Source: Neolewinella lacunae (lineage in GTDB: Bacteria; Bacteroidota; Bacteroidia; Chitinophagales; Saprospiraceae). From it: a DNA stretch of 47,660 bases. The notes beneath the pieces are model-generated. The model was not told the DNA's origin. It worked only from the letters and a program-made list of their open reading frames with translations, and ran no database searches. Below are positions 19,691 to 28,875 of this stretch, one piece after another. Numbering within the stretch: position 1 is the stretch's first letter; every line of letters starts with the position of its first letter. The translations under genes and the position numbers were made by a program. The DNA is taken from the NCBI RefSeq assembly GCF_014349155.1, contig NZ_JACSIT010000122.1, positions 1 through 47,660 on the forward strand, written 5' to 3'.

Positions 19691-20164
19691 ATGTCAACCA
19701 CCCACTACCTGACGCAGGAAGGTTACGATAAACTGCGAGCTGAATTGGATGAACTAAAGTCCACCGGGCGGGCCAATGTAGCTGCCGCCATTGCCGAGGC
19801 CCGCGAAAAGGGAGATCTTTCGGAAAATGCCGAGTACGACGCGGCCAAAGATGCCCAGGGACTGCTGGAAATGAAGATCAACGAGATGGAGAAAGTGATG
19901 GCCAACGCCCGGGTGCTCGACGCTTCTCAGTTGGATACCAGCCACGTCACGGTGATGAGCAAAGTGACCATCAAGAATGTGAAGGTCAACAAAGAGATCA
20001 CCTACCACCTTGTCGCAGAGTCTGAGGCCGACCTGAAAGAGAAAAAGATCTCCGTCAGCAGCCCCATGGGCCAAGGGCTGTTGGGTAAGGCAGTAGGGGA
20101 CATTGCCGAGGTCTCCACGCCTAACGGGGTCATCAAATTTGAGATTATCAACATCACCGTTTAG
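19691..20164 (+). CDS. greA: Transcription elongation factor GreA
   Basis: The 157-residue protein matches GreA along its full length. It has the N-terminal antiparallel coiled coil (LTQEGYDKLRAELDELKS ... IAEAREKGDLSENAEYDAAKD), which carries the acidic tip residues that enter the RNA polymerase secondary channel and trigger transcript cleavage. The FKBP-like C-terminal domain follows, with SVSSPMGQGLLGKAVGDIAEV. It rescues backtracked RNA polymerase. A HIT-family gene follows after 53 bp on the same strand, and the two are probably co-transcribed. The long upstream leader contains two hairpins. Confidence 0.96.
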   Translation: MSTTHYLTQEGYDKLRAELDELKSTGRANVAAAIAEAREKGDLSENAEYDAAKDAQGLLEMKINEMEKVMANARVLDASQLDTSHVTVMSKVTIKNVKVNKEITYHLVAESEADLKEKKISVSSPMGQGLLGKAVGDIAEVSTPNGVIKFEIINITV

Positions 20165-20217
20165 CCCAGGCGCCTCCCGCTGCTTCCCGCCCAGCGCTCA
20201 ATAACGCCCCATTCGCT

Positions 20218-20613
20218 ATGGCCACCATTTTCACCCGCATCGTGGAGGGGGAGATCCCCAGCTACAAAATTGCTGAAACCGACCAATTTTTGTCGTTTCT
20301 CGACGTCCGTCCTACGGTAGAAGGGCATACGCTGTGCATCATCAAGCGTGAGGTAGATTACTATTTCGACCTGACGGATGATGAGCTGGCTGGACTCACC
20401 CTTTTCTCCAAGCGGGTCGCCCAGGCCCTCAAACAGGTGATCGACTGCAAAAGGATTGCGGTGGCGGTACTCGGGCTGGAGGTTCCCCACACCCACGTAC
20501 ACCTGATCCCTGTGCGGTCGGAGCAGGATTTCCATTTGGGGCGTTCCATCGAGGTTAGCCCCGAGCGAATGGAGGAAATCGCGGCGGCCGTGCGGGCTGC
20601 CCTGGAGGGCTAG
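20218..20613 (+). CDS. HIT-family nucleotide hydrolase/transferase
   Basis: The 131-residue protein has the histidine-triad signature HTHVHLIP near residues 91-98 and the N-terminal FTRIVEGEIPSYKIAE found in Hint/protein-kinase-C-interacting-like HIT proteins. These cytosolic enzymes hydrolyse phosphoramidate or nucleotide-adduct bonds through the middle histidine of HxHxH. The length is normal for the family and the physiological substrate is unknown. It follows greA closely, a common arrangement in Bacteroidota. Confidence 0.93.
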   Translation: MATIFTRIVEGEIPSYKIAETDQFLSFLDVRPTVEGHTLCIIKREVDYYFDLTDDELAGLTLFSKRVAQALKQVIDCKRIAVAVLGLEVPHTHVHLIPVRSEQDFHLGRSIEVSPERMEEIAAAVRAALEG

Positions 20614-20640
20614 GCCTGCTTCTTATAGCCTCACGTGCGC

Positions 20641-21276
20641 TTACCAGCGCGGTGGGCGAAGGTGTTGAAAATGGCCGTTGAGTTCGGCGCGCCGTTTGAT
20701 GTTGCTGTTTTGATCGGCCTGGGGTTGGATGCCCCGGAGGTGAGCTAGCAGGTATTCCTGGCGGGCCGTTGCATCGAGCAAAGTAAGGAGGTGGTATTCC
20801 TGGCGGAGGGTGAGGCCTACGTAGTGGCCCACGTCGTACGTGCGAAAGCCATCTTCCACGGATTTGATGGGTTTTTCGATGTGGAGCAGGCGGAAGATGT
20901 CCTCCGTCAGGCCAACGATGAGTTGGTTGAGCGCGGGGTCTTCGTTGAAGTCAATGTCCATGCGCTTAGCGACGCCGCCGGGGTAGAGTTTGCCAGGGTG
21001 GCGTTCCCAGAAGTCTAGGAGTTGAAAAACGTTTTGTCCGATGGTTCTGACGTCGCTTTCCCCTCCCGGATAGCGGTGGGCAACAATTTGGAGGGAGACT
21101 TCGGTGGTCATGGGCTGGATATTGCCGTCGATCACCGTGGGAATCAACCAGGTAATGCCTTCTTGTTCCGCATCTTCCACCAATTGCCGGTAGCGGGGCT
21201 CAAAAATGTGGAGATTTAGATTTTCCCCGGGGAAAACAACCAACTGTAGGGGAAATAGTGCGAATTTGTGCGACAT
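20641..21276 (-). CDS. Lon substrate-binding (LON) domain protein
   Basis: The selected start (ATG 21274-21276) gives 211 residues beginning MSHKFALFPLQLVVFPGENL, which matches the opening of stand-alone LON/PUA-like domains; an upstream ATG would add nine unconserved residues. HIFEPRYRQLVEDAEQEGI is the next conserved block. There is no AAA ATPase or serine-lysine protease domain, so this is not the Lon protease. Such proteins may bind unfolded substrates or act as adaptors, but their role is poorly known. The C-terminal ~100 residues are helical. It is divergent from the alpha-2-macroglobulin gene, with 77 bp between the starts; GCAAGAC/GTCTTGC (21280-21286 and 21332-21338) form a 7-bp inverted repeat there. 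Confidence 0.85.
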   Translation of the reverse strand: MSHKFALFPLQLVVFPGENLNLHIFEPRYRQLVEDAEQEGITWLIPTVIDGNIQPMTTEVSLQIVAHRYPGGESDVRTIGQNVFQLLDFWERHPGKLYPGGVAKRMDIDFNEDPALNQLIVGLTEDIFRLLHIEKPIKSVEDGFRTYDVGHYVGLTLRQEYHLLTLLDATARQEYLLAHLRGIQPQADQNSNIKRRAELNGHFQHLRPPRW

Positions 21277-21353
21277 AAAGCAAGACCTCGGCGTTCTGTT
21301 CACTAGGTAAGCGAACCACCCGCTTTTTGTTGTCTTGCAAACCCATATCCACT

Positions 21354-24300
21354 ATGATGTCTTCCAGAATTGCCCCACTTATTCTCCTTTTCGTACTAAC
21401 TTCCGCTGCTTTGTACCGCTGTAACTCCGGGCAGGGGGATAATGGCCAGGCCATCAGTGTACAAGCAATGCCAGCGGGTCTTCAGGCCCACACGGTGGGC
21501 GTCATCGGGCGGATGGAACCCGTTTACGTACAGTACACTTCGGTCCCTGAAGGTACGGCCGAGGGGCTCATCACCGTCAGCCCTAAAGTTGCGGGGACGG
21601 CCACTTTGCAGGGCACCAGCCTCAGTTTCCAGCCGGAAACTGCCTGGGCAGCGGGCCAGACCTACACCGTTGCGGTGAGCGTGCCCGGCGAAAAGAGCAA
21701 GTACCAATTCAGCTTCAGCACCCCCGAGCGCCGTGCGGAAGTGCTTACCGATGGCATCTATCTCCCGGCCGATCAACCGACGGAACTGGTCGTTCAGGGC
21801 CGGGTGGTGACGAACGACGCGGCCACAACCGAAGAAATCGATCAGATGCTCCAAGCCAGCCAGGGTGGCCGCGCCCTCGACGTAACAGTTACGCCGGGTA
21901 CGGACGAGCGCCACTTTTCATACACCGTTGCGGGCCCCAACCGTGGTAAAGACCCTGCCGCAGTTGTGATTACTTACGACGGAGACCGCAGCGGCTTTGC
22001 GTCTACCTCCGGCGAATTAAGTGTGGCCATCCCCGCAGACGACGATTTCCGGGTAGAAAGCCTCGTGCCCGAAGACAAAGCCAATGGGACTATGCTCGTC
22101 CGGTTCAGCGATGTTTTGAACGCTAAGCAAGACTTCAACGGCCTGGTAAACATCAGTACGGGATCGAAATTCACCACCAAAGTGGACGGAAACCTCCTGC
22201 GGATATACCCCCAGGAAAACAACCTCGGCGAAATTACCGTCAACCTGCTCGATGGCATCCAAAACGCGGCGGGCTCGCGCCTGGGCCGCCCGACGAGCTG
22301 GAACGTCAACCTGGGCCGCACCGCCCCCGCGCTGCGGACCGTCGGCAATGGCGCAATTTTGCCCCACCAGGGCCAACGACTTTTTCCCTTCGAGGCCGTG
22401 GGGCTCAGTGCGGTGCGCCTGGAACTCGTAGAAATTTACCCCAACAACGTGCAGCAGTACCTGCAAGACTACTCCCTGGGCGATGCTGCCGACGACTGGT
22501 CGCTGCGCCGCGTGGGCAAGTTGGTGGTGCAAGAAAAAATCGAACTCAGCAGCCTGAGTGGTGCAGTAGACGGAGACCGCTGGGCCCGCTACGCCATCGA
22601 CCTCGGTAAATACATCCAGGGGAACGCCAGCGCCATCTACCAGGTACGCCTCGGGTTTGGCATCGAAGACGCCGAGGCCGGTTGTGGCATTGCGGCGGCA
22701 GACTTTGGTCTTCAGCCTCTGGACGCGACGAAAAACGAAGAAACCTTCACCCTGGGCTTCGAGGAACTGAACAGCCGGATGGGCGACTACTACGGCATCT
22801 ACGGCTACTACGACGACTTCAACTGGCAAGACGAGGAGGACCCCTGCAAGCCAGCCTACTACGGTCGCAGCCGCTTCGTCATCCAAAACGTCGTCTCCTC
22901 CAACCTCGGTCTCATTGCCAAGCGGAACCCCGATCGCTCTACGATCGTCATCGCGACGGACCTGATTACCGGCAAGCCACGGTCTGGCGCAACGGTAAAA
23001 GCCTACAGCTTCCAACAGCAAGAACTATTCACCGGAACCACCAACGGCGAAGGAATCATTACAATGACGACGGAAGAAGCCCCCGCCATCGTAATGGCCA
23101 CTTTGGGTGAAGACGTAGCCTATTTGAACCTCTCCGAAAGCGATGGCCTCTCGTTGAGCCGTTTTGACATCAGCGGCGTCAGCGGTGCCGGTGGCATCAA
23201 AGGAGCCTTTTACGCAGAACGGGGCGTGTGGCGGCCCGGCGATTCGGTGTACCTGCACTTCGTGTTGGAAGACCGGGAAAAGCGCCTGCCCGCCAATTAC
23301 CCCATTGAATTTACCCTTACCGACGCCCAGAGTAGGGTAGTGGAGCGCCGTACCGTGCGGCCCGCCTTCGGAAAAGGACTTTACGCCCTCAACTTTGCTA
23401 CTGGCTCCGGCGATGGTACCGGCAACTGGTCGGCCACCGTTGAGGCGGGCGGACAAACCTACCGCCAGAATCTCATGATCGAAACCGTTAAGCCCAACCG
23501 GCTTTCCATCGACCTCAACCTGCCCGCCAGCGGCTTACGGCCAGATTCCCGCAGTGCGACGCTGGTCAGCAAGTGGCTCTACGGGGCCCCGGCGGCCAAC
23601 CTGAAGGCGACCGTGGAAATGAACATCAGCAAACGAAACGCAGAATTTGCGAAGTGGACGGGCTTTGATTTCCAGGACCCTGCCCGGGCCCTGGACTCGC
23701 CGGAACCCCAGCGCATTTTTGATGGGACGCTCGACGCGGCTGGCCAGGCGCAGGTTCAATTGCCCGCAACGGGCTCCGCCATGCCCGGTCCGCTTTTCGC
23801 CGGCCTGAGCACTAAGGTATTTGAACCGGGCGGCAACTTCAGCATCGATAACCAGCGCGTCCCCTACGACCCCTACCTGGTCTACGCCGGGGTCCGGATT
23901 CCCACCGATGAATGGGGCGGCAAAAGTGTAAGCCGGGAGGGAGAAACCACCATTCAACTGGCTGCCGTGGACACCAAAGGCGAAGGCGTCAGCGGCAGAA
24001 AACTGACCGTTGGCGTGTACAAAGTAGACTGGCGCTACTGGTGGCAAGACAACAACGACAACGTTGCCCGCTTCAACGGCAGCCAGCACACGGAGGCGGT
24101 TTCCACCTACACCGCCACTACCGGCGGGGATGGGTCTGCCAAAGTCGGCATTCAGGTGAGCGACTGGGGCCGCTACCTGCTGCGGGTTTGTGACGGCGAC
24201 GGGCACTGCTCCGGCTCCTACTTCTACGGAGGGTACCAGCAGCAGTCGGACGACCGCGAGTCGGCCTCGCTGGTCCGGCTCAAGGCAGAAAAAGAGACGG

Positions 24301-26882
24301 TTTCCATCGGCGAGCAGATCAACCTCACGCTGCCTTCCAGCGCCGGCGGCAGCATTCTGGTCAGCCTCGAATCCGGAGCGGGTACCCTCCAGCAGTTTTG
24401 GGTAGACGCCGCAGCGGGACAAACCAAGATCAGCTTCAAGGCCGATGAGAAAATGGTCCCTACGGTGTACGCCAACGTGACCATGCTCCAGCCCTACGCC
24501 CAAACGACCAACGACCGCCCCGTGCGGCTCTACGGCGTCATCCCCATTGAAGTTACCAACCCCGCCACCGTCTTACAACCTACCCTGAGTGTAAAAGACA
24601 CTTGGGCTCCCTTGGAAAAAGCCACCGTTGAAGTTAAAGAAGCGGGTGGAAAGGCGATGACCTACACCCTGGCCATTGTGGATGAAGGTTTGCTGGGTCT
24701 GACCCGTTTCGAGACACCCGACCTGCACGATCGCTTCTTTGCCAAGGAGGCACTGAGTGTACGAACCTTCGATTTGTACCGCTACGTTATCGGCAGCATC
24801 AACGGAGAATTCGGAAAAGTACTCGCCGTTGGTGGAGACGGCGGTGAAATATCCCCCGAAGACCAATCGGCCAACCGCTTTGAACCCGTAGTGCGCCACC
24901 TCGGCCCCTTCCAGCTTGCCGCTGGCAAGACGGCCAGCCACACCGTTACCTTGCCCAATTATGTCGGTGCAGTCCGGGTAATGGTGGTAGCCAACGCCGA
25001 GCGGGCTTACGGCAGTGCGGACAAGCGCGTGCCCGTGGTGCAACCCCTGATGGTGTTGCCCACCTTGCCACGGGTTCTCGGACCTGGCGAGACCGTGGAA
25101 ATGCCCGTCAACGTCTTTGCCATGAACGACAAAGTGCGCAACGTAACGGTAAACGTAAGCGAGAGCAGCGGCCTGGTTTCCGTCGGCAGCGGCAGTAAGT
25201 CCATGAGTTTCTCCGCTGTGGGTGACCAGCTGGCTTACTTTCCCATCACCGTCGGATCAAAGGCGGGCGTGGCCAAATTCTCCATCAAGGGCAGCGGCAA
25301 CGGCCAGAACGCCAGCCAGGAAATCGAAATTGACGTCCGTCACCCCAACGAAAGCACTACGCGGGCAAACACGGTAGCCATCCCCGCCGGTGCCACCCAA
25401 ACCATCCCCTACGAGCGTTTCGGCGTAGAAGGCACCCGGACGGCGCTGGTGGAACTGTCCACCCTGCCGGCTATGCAACTCGACCGACACCTCCGTTACC
25501 TGTTGCGTTATCCTTACGGCTGCGTTGAACAGACGGTATCACCCGCCTTCGCGCAGTTGTACCTTGATCGGGTGACGAAGCTGACGCCCGCCCAGGAGAC
25601 CAGCCGTAAGACCAACATTGCCGCCGGACTGGACGCCCTGCGCAAATTCCAAACGAGCAACGGCGGAATGGCTTACTGGCCGGGCAACCGCGATGCGCAC
25701 CCTTGGGCCTCCAGCTACGCGCTGCACTTCCTGATCGAAGCCGAACGGGCTGGCTACAGCGTTCCCTTCGACCTGAAAAACCAGCTCATCAAGTTCCAAC
25801 GCAAAGCCGCCGGAGACTGGCAAGACAGCGATAAAAATTTCTACGCCTCTTCCGCACAGTTGCAGCGCGACCAAGCCTACCGCCTCTACAGCCTCGCCTT
25901 GGCGGGCAAAGCCGAAGTAGGCGCGATGAATCGCCTGAAAGGGAAAAGCGCCCAGCTGCCTTCCGCCGCCCGCTACCAGTTGGCGGCTGCCTATGCGCTG
26001 TTGGGACAGAAAAACGCCTCGACCGAACTCATGCAGGGTGCTGAGCCTACTGTGGCCTCCTACCGCGAACTGGGCTATACCTTCGGCAGTGACATCCGCG
26101 ACATGGCCATGATTCTGGAAGCCCAGTTGGCCAGTAACGACCAGGCCAGCGCCGCCCGGCAGGTGTTCCGCCTGGCCGAGCGCATTGGCCAGCGCAACTG
26201 GTTGAGCACTCAGGAAGCCGCCTTCGCCTTCCTCTCCATCGGCAAGATGAACGCTGCCCAAAGCAGCCAGCTGACGGCAGACTTTACCTCGCCCACCGGA
26301 GCCCGCACGGCAGTAGGGGCCAATACCGGCGTCTTCCAGATTGAACTGCCCACCGACGCCCCAACGGCCAGCTTTACCCTGAAGAACACGGGCACCGGTA
26401 CGCTGTACGCTTCCGTCATCACCTCTGGTGTACCCCTGCCCGGCGAGGAGACGGCCGTAAACGAAAACCTGGTCTTGACGGTAAGCTACACCGATGAGAA
26501 CGGCAACAAAGTCGACGTCAGCCGCCTCCGCTCGGGGACGGAGTTCATCGCCAACTACACCGTTCGTAACCCGGGCAGCCTGGGCATGGATTACCGCCAA
26601 CTGGCCCTGCGCAGTTTGCTGCCTTCCGGCTGGGAAGTAAGCAATGAACGCCTCGACGCCACCGCCACGGGGAACGCAGCGAGCTACGACTACCGCGACA
26701 TCCGCGACGACCGCGTATACACTTTCTTCCACCTCGGCCGCGGCCAATCGAAGAATTTTGCCCTCCGCATGACCGCCACCTACCCGGGCCGCTATTACCT
26801 GCCCTCGCAGGTCAGCGAGGCGATGTACGCCAACGACATCAAATCAACGGTAAAGGGCAGCTGGGTGGAGGTGACCAAGTAA
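21354..26882 (+). CDS. Bacterial alpha-2-macroglobulin family lipoprotein, thioester type
   Basis: The 1842-residue protein (start at the first ATG of an ATG-ATG pair; an upstream ATG at 21327 would add nine residues) begins with a lipoprotein-like signal, MMSSRIAPLILLFVLTSAAL then YRCNSG. Successive MG beta-sandwich domains follow, including GVWRPGDSVYLHF near residue 620, the standard RG-x-RPG block of the MG/bait region. The thioester motif is intact: PYGCVEQ with Cys at about residue 1390, inside the alpha/alpha toroid (LDRHLRYLLRYPYGCVEQ). Bacterial A2Ms trap and inhibit attacking proteases in the periplasm or at the cell surface. No penicillin-binding protein PbpC gene, the usual neighbour in proteobacteria, is next to it. 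The C-terminus has a further beta domain. Confidence 0.94.
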   Translation: MMSSRIAPLILLFVLTSAALYRCNSGQGDNGQAISVQAMPAGLQAHTVGVIGRMEPVYVQYTSVPEGTAEGLITVSPKVAGTATLQGTSLSFQPETAWAAGQTYTVAVSVPGEKSKYQFSFSTPERRAEVLTDGIYLPADQPTELVVQGRVVTNDAATTEEIDQMLQASQGGRALDVTVTPGTDERHFSYTVAGPNRGKDPAAVVITYDGDRSGFASTSGELSVAIPADDDFRVESLVPEDKANGTMLVRFSDVLNAKQDFNGLVNISTGSKFTTKVDGNLLRIYPQENNLGEITVNLLDGIQNAAGSRLGRPTSWNVNLGRTAPALRTVGNGAILPHQGQRLFPFEAVGLSAVRLELVEIYPNNVQQYLQDYSLGDAADDWSLRRVGKLVVQEKIELSSLSGAVDGDRWARYAIDLGKYIQGNASAIYQVRLGFGIEDAEAGCGIAAADFGLQPLDATKNEETFTLGFEELNSRMGDYYGIYGYYDDFNWQDEEDPCKPAYYGRSRFVIQNVVSSNLGLIAKRNPDRSTIVIATDLITGKPRSGATVKAYSFQQQELFTGTTNGEGIITMTTEEAPAIVMATLGEDVAYLNLSESDGLSLSRFDISGVSGAGGIKGAFYAERGVWRPGDSVYLHFVLEDREKRLPANYPIEFTLTDAQSRVVERRTVRPAFGKGLYALNFATGSGDGTGNWSATVEAGGQTYRQNLMIETVKPNRLSIDLNLPASGLRPDSRSATLVSKWLYGAPAANLKATVEMNISKRNAEFAKWTGFDFQDPARALDSPEPQRIFDGTLDAAGQAQVQLPATGSAMPGPLFAGLSTKVFEPGGNFSIDNQRVPYDPYLVYAGVRIPTDEWGGKSVSREGETTIQLAAVDTKGEGVSGRKLTVGVYKVDWRYWWQDNNDNVARFNGSQHTEAVSTYTATTGGDGSAKVGIQVSDWGRYLLRVCDGDGHCSGSYFYGGYQQQSDDRESASLVRLKAEKETVSIGEQINLTLPSSAGGSILVSLESGAGTLQQFWVDAAAGQTKISFKADEKMVPTVYANVTMLQPYAQTTNDRPVRLYGVIPIEVTNPATVLQPTLSVKDTWAPLEKATVEVKEAGGKAMTYTLAIVDEGLLGLTRFETPDLHDRFFAKEALSVRTFDLYRYVIGSINGEFGKVLAVGGDGGEISPEDQSANRFEPVVRHLGPFQLAAGKTASHTVTLPNYVGAVRVMVVANAERAYGSADKRVPVVQPLMVLPTLPRVLGPGETVEMPVNVFAMNDKVRNVTVNVSESSGLVSVGSGSKSMSFSAVGDQLAYFPITVGSKAGVAKFSIKGSGNGQNASQEIEIDVRHPNESTTRANTVAIPAGATQTIPYERFGVEGTRTALVELSTLPAMQLDRHLRYLLRYPYGCVEQTVSPAFAQLYLDRVTKLTPAQETSRKTNIAAGLDALRKFQTSNGGMAYWPGNRDAHPWASSYALHFLIEAERAGYSVPFDLKNQLIKFQRKAAGDWQDSDKNFYASSAQLQRDQAYRLYSLALAGKAEVGAMNRLKGKSAQLPSAARYQLAAAYALLGQKNASTELMQGAEPTVASYRELGYTFGSDIRDMAMILEAQLASNDQASAARQVFRLAERIGQRNWLSTQEAAFAFLSIGKMNAAQSSQLTADFTSPTGARTAVGANTGVFQIELPTDAPTASFTLKNTGTGTLYASVITSGVPLPGEETAVNENLVLTVSYTDENGNKVDVSRLRSGTEFIANYTVRNPGSLGMDYRQLALRSLLPSGWEVSNERLDATATGNAASYDYRDIRDDRVYTFFHLGRGQSKNFALRMTATYPGRYYLPSQVSEAMYANDIKSTVKGSWVEVTK

Positions 26883-26941
26883 CTGGTAACGCCTGCAGTA
26901 ATTTACTCCGTAGTACTTCGTGCACTCAGTTTAGCCTTGAA

Positions 26942-26988
26942 CCCCTCTAGGTCATCCCACTCCCCCGGAGTGAGATGACCTAGAGGGG
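26942..26988. repeat. Long intergenic hairpin, 15 + 6 bp stem
   Basis: CCCCTCTAGGTCATC (26942-26956) is perfectly complementary to 26974-26988, and CACTCC (26958-26963) to GGAGTG (26967-26972), with one mismatch between the two stems and a CCC loop. It lies 60 bp after the alpha-2-macroglobulin stop and before the toxin-antitoxin pair. No T tract follows, so a classical terminator is not certain. Confidence 0.8.
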
Positions 26989-27136
26989 GGCTGATTTGAA
27001 GTAAAGATTATTAGTGGGGTGTGAGACCTCTCCTCTGGTCCCGTGCGCTATGCGCCTGGCCCAAGGTACCTAAGAGAAAAACTTGTTTGGGAACTACCAA
27101 GGCTATAAATTTGTTTCCTCGAAAAATTCAGGTCTG

Positions 27137-27376
27137 ATGGAAAATTTATTGATCTCTAGGTACTTAAGATTGTTTGACCCGCTAAGCACTGAGCTAAAGC
27201 TAGAGCTACTGGCTGCACTATCCGAAAATATTAAGAATAGCTTGAAAAAAACAAAAATCGATAAAAGACGACTTTTTGATGACTTAAAAGGGTCATGGAA
27301 TGATGTAAGTGATGATCTAGAAGCGGATATTTACCGCAGTAGAACAATATCAGATAAAGAAATTAGCCTAGATTGA
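27137..27376 (+). CDS. VapB-type antitoxin of a PIN-toxin pair
   Basis: The preferred start (ATG 27137) gives 79 residues: DPLSTELKLELLAALSENIKNSL resembles the N-terminal region of Bacteroidota antitoxins that pair with PIN toxins, and LKGSWNDVSDDLEADIYRSR followed by TISDKEI resembles their C-terminal toxin-binding segment (GSW...IRSSRTF). An ATG at 27083 would add 18 unlikely residues. The stop lies 1 bp before the toxin start. The gene is distinctly more AT-rich than its neighbours, suggesting horizontal acquisition. It likely neutralises the toxin and represses its own promoter. Confidence 0.8.
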   Translation: MENLLISRYLRLFDPLSTELKLELLAALSENIKNSLKKTKIDKRRLFDDLKGSWNDVSDDLEADIYRSRTISDKEISLD

Positions 27377-27377
27377 A

Positions 27378-27773
27378 ATGAGATATTTATTAGATACTGA
27401 CATGCTTATAAGCTTCCTGAAAGACGAATATCATGTCGCCGAAAAAATTGACAGGGTTGGAATTGAGAATTGTTATGTTTCCGAAATATCGATAGCAGAG
27501 TTAACGTACGGAGCCTATAATAGTGAAAAAATTCAAAAACATTTGAGTGAAGTCAATCAGATAGAAAATTTGTTTGAGGTGCTCCCATTGTTTTCGGCAA
27601 TTGATACTTTCGCACGGGAGAAAGTAAGACTGAGAAAAGAAGGAAACCTGATTCCGGACTTCGATTTAATTATCGGATGCACCGCAGTTGCCAACAACAT
27701 GACGATGGTAACAAATAATGTAAAGCATTTAGAGAGTAAAAAGAATAAAAATAGAAAACTGGAGAGATGCTAA
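27378..27773 (+). CDS. VapC-type PIN-domain toxin, C-terminus apparently frameshifted
   Basis: The 131-residue protein has the PIN acidic set: D6/D8 in LLDTDMLI, E41 in SIAELTYGA, and D94/D96 in PDFDLIIGCTAVANN, followed by MVTNNVKHLE. PIN toxins are Mg-dependent RNases, typically cutting tRNA or rRNA. From residue ~119 the frame ends as SKKNKNRKLERC. Reading the next frame from 27733 instead gives RVKRIKIENWRDAKSNEFLK, stopping at 27795, which is the C-terminus expected for this family. Loss of one GA from a GAGAGA tract at 27732-27736 would explain it. The active-site residues remain, so activity is uncertain. The gene is AT-rich like its antitoxin. Confidence 0.8.
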   Translation: MRYLLDTDMLISFLKDEYHVAEKIDRVGIENCYVSEISIAELTYGAYNSEKIQKHLSEVNQIENLFEVLPLFSAIDTFAREKVRLRKEGNLIPDFDLIIGCTAVANNMTMVTNNVKHLESKKNKNRKLERC

Positions 27774-27985
27774 ATCCAACGAATTCTTAAAATAAAGTTT
27801 CGGAAGCCGCTAACACCAAACACCCGCAAGAGGAGTTTGCCCAAACCAATAATCAACCATTCCCCTCAAAAAATAAGGTCAACAATAACGGTTAAGAGAC
27901 TTTAAACACCCCCACAAACAAACACCAGTCCCACAGGGGAAGCAAATACCTCCCCACGTCCCCAGCTATTAAAAGACAAACCACA

Positions 27986-28003
27986 GCACCTGCGGCCGCG
28001 CCC
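27986..28003 (-). repeat. Dispersed NotI-site 16-mer, copy 5
   Basis: GCACCTGCGGCCGCGC (27986-28001) followed by CC lies directly beyond the kdsA stop codon on the kdsA downstream side. The ~210 bp between it and the toxin gene are AT-rich with no gene seen. Confidence 0.85.
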
Positions 28004-28004
28004 A

Positions 28005-28817
28005 TTAATCCTGGATGGCGGCGCGGATGCGGAGGAGACGGGTGAGGATGCTTTCGAGGCGATCCAGGGGCAGCATATTAGCCGCGTCGGACTTCGCGCT
28101 GGCGGGGTCGGGGTGGGTTTCCATGAACAGGCCGTCGGCCCCCACGGCAATGGCGGCGCGGGCGATGGTTTCGATCAGTGCGGGCTTGCCGCCGGTGACG
28201 CCCGTCGTCTGGTTGGGCTGTTGGAGGCTGTGCGTGCAGTCCATGATGACTGGGCTGCCCATGGCGCGCATGACGGGGATGCCGCGAAAATCGACCACCA
28301 GATCGGTGTAGCCGAAGGTAACGCCGCGCTCCGTGAGCCAAACCTGGTCGTTGCCGCTATCGAGCACTTTTTGGCGGGCAAAAGCCATGGCCTCGGGGCT
28401 CAGGAACTGCCCTTTTTTGATGTTGACCACCTTGCCGGTTTGGGCGGCGGCAATCAGCAAATCGGTCTGGCGGCAGAGGAAAGCGGGGATCTGGAGCACG
28501 TCGACGTACTGGGCGGCGAGCGCCGCTTCGGGCTCGGCGTGGATGTCGGTGGTAGTTGGCAAGTCAAATCGCTGGCCCACTTTGGCGAGAATTTCGAGCG
28601 CTTTTTCGTCGCCAATACCGGTAAAACTGTCCACCCGGCTGCGGTTAGCCTTGCGGTAGCTGCCCTTAAAAATGTAGGGAATGCCGAGTTTATCGGTAAT
28701 CTCGCCTACCCGCTCGGCGATCTCCATGGCGATGGCTTCGCCCTCGATGGCGCAGGGGCCGGCGATGAGGAAAAAATTGGTGGTGGCGCTGTGTTTGAGC
28801 TTGGGGACGCTGATCAT
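28005..28817 (-). CDS. kdsA: 3-deoxy-8-phosphooctulonate synthase (KDO-8-P synthase)
   Basis: The 270-residue enzyme condenses phosphoenolpyruvate with arabinose-5-phosphate to make KDO-8-phosphate, the precursor of the inner core of lipopolysaccharide. The family blocks are present: FFLIAGPCAIEGE at the start of the barrel, FKGSYRKANRSR, TTTDIHAEPEAAL, QIPAFLCRQTDL, KKGQFLSPEAM, and the C-terminal GLFMETHPDPASAKSD. Length and order are canonical for a TIM-barrel KdsA. It is a single-gene unit with a good -7 promoter element upstream. Confidence 0.97.
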   Translation of the reverse strand: MISVPKLKHSATTNFFLIAGPCAIEGEAIAMEIAERVGEITDKLGIPYIFKGSYRKANRSRVDSFTGIGDEKALEILAKVGQRFDLPTTTDIHAEPEAALAAQYVDVLQIPAFLCRQTDLLIAAAQTGKVVNIKKGQFLSPEAMAFARQKVLDSGNDQVWLTERGVTFGYTDLVVDFRGIPVMRAMGSPVIMDCTHSLQQPNQTTGVTGGKPALIETIARAAIAVGADGLFMETHPDPASAKSDAANMLPLDRLESILTRLLRIRAAIQD

Positions 28818-28831
28818 GTTGCTGGTTTGGG

Positions 28832-28848
28832 GCGCGGACGCAGGATGC
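28832..28848 (+). repeat. Variant of the NotI-site repeat in the kdsA leader
   Basis: GCGCGGACGCAGGATGC differs from the core 16-mer by one substitution and one inserted A. It lies 15 nt before the kdsA start and could be a degenerate copy or chance. Confidence 0.4.
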
Positions 28849-28867
28849 AGGGGGAAGGATTAAAATG

Positions 28868-28875
28868 CAAAGGTA
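28868..28875 (-). promoter_or_regulatory. kdsA promoter -7 element
   Basis: The minus strand reads TACCTTTG, an exact TAnnTTTG match 50 nt before the kdsA ATG. The -33 element is not clear. Confidence 0.55.
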
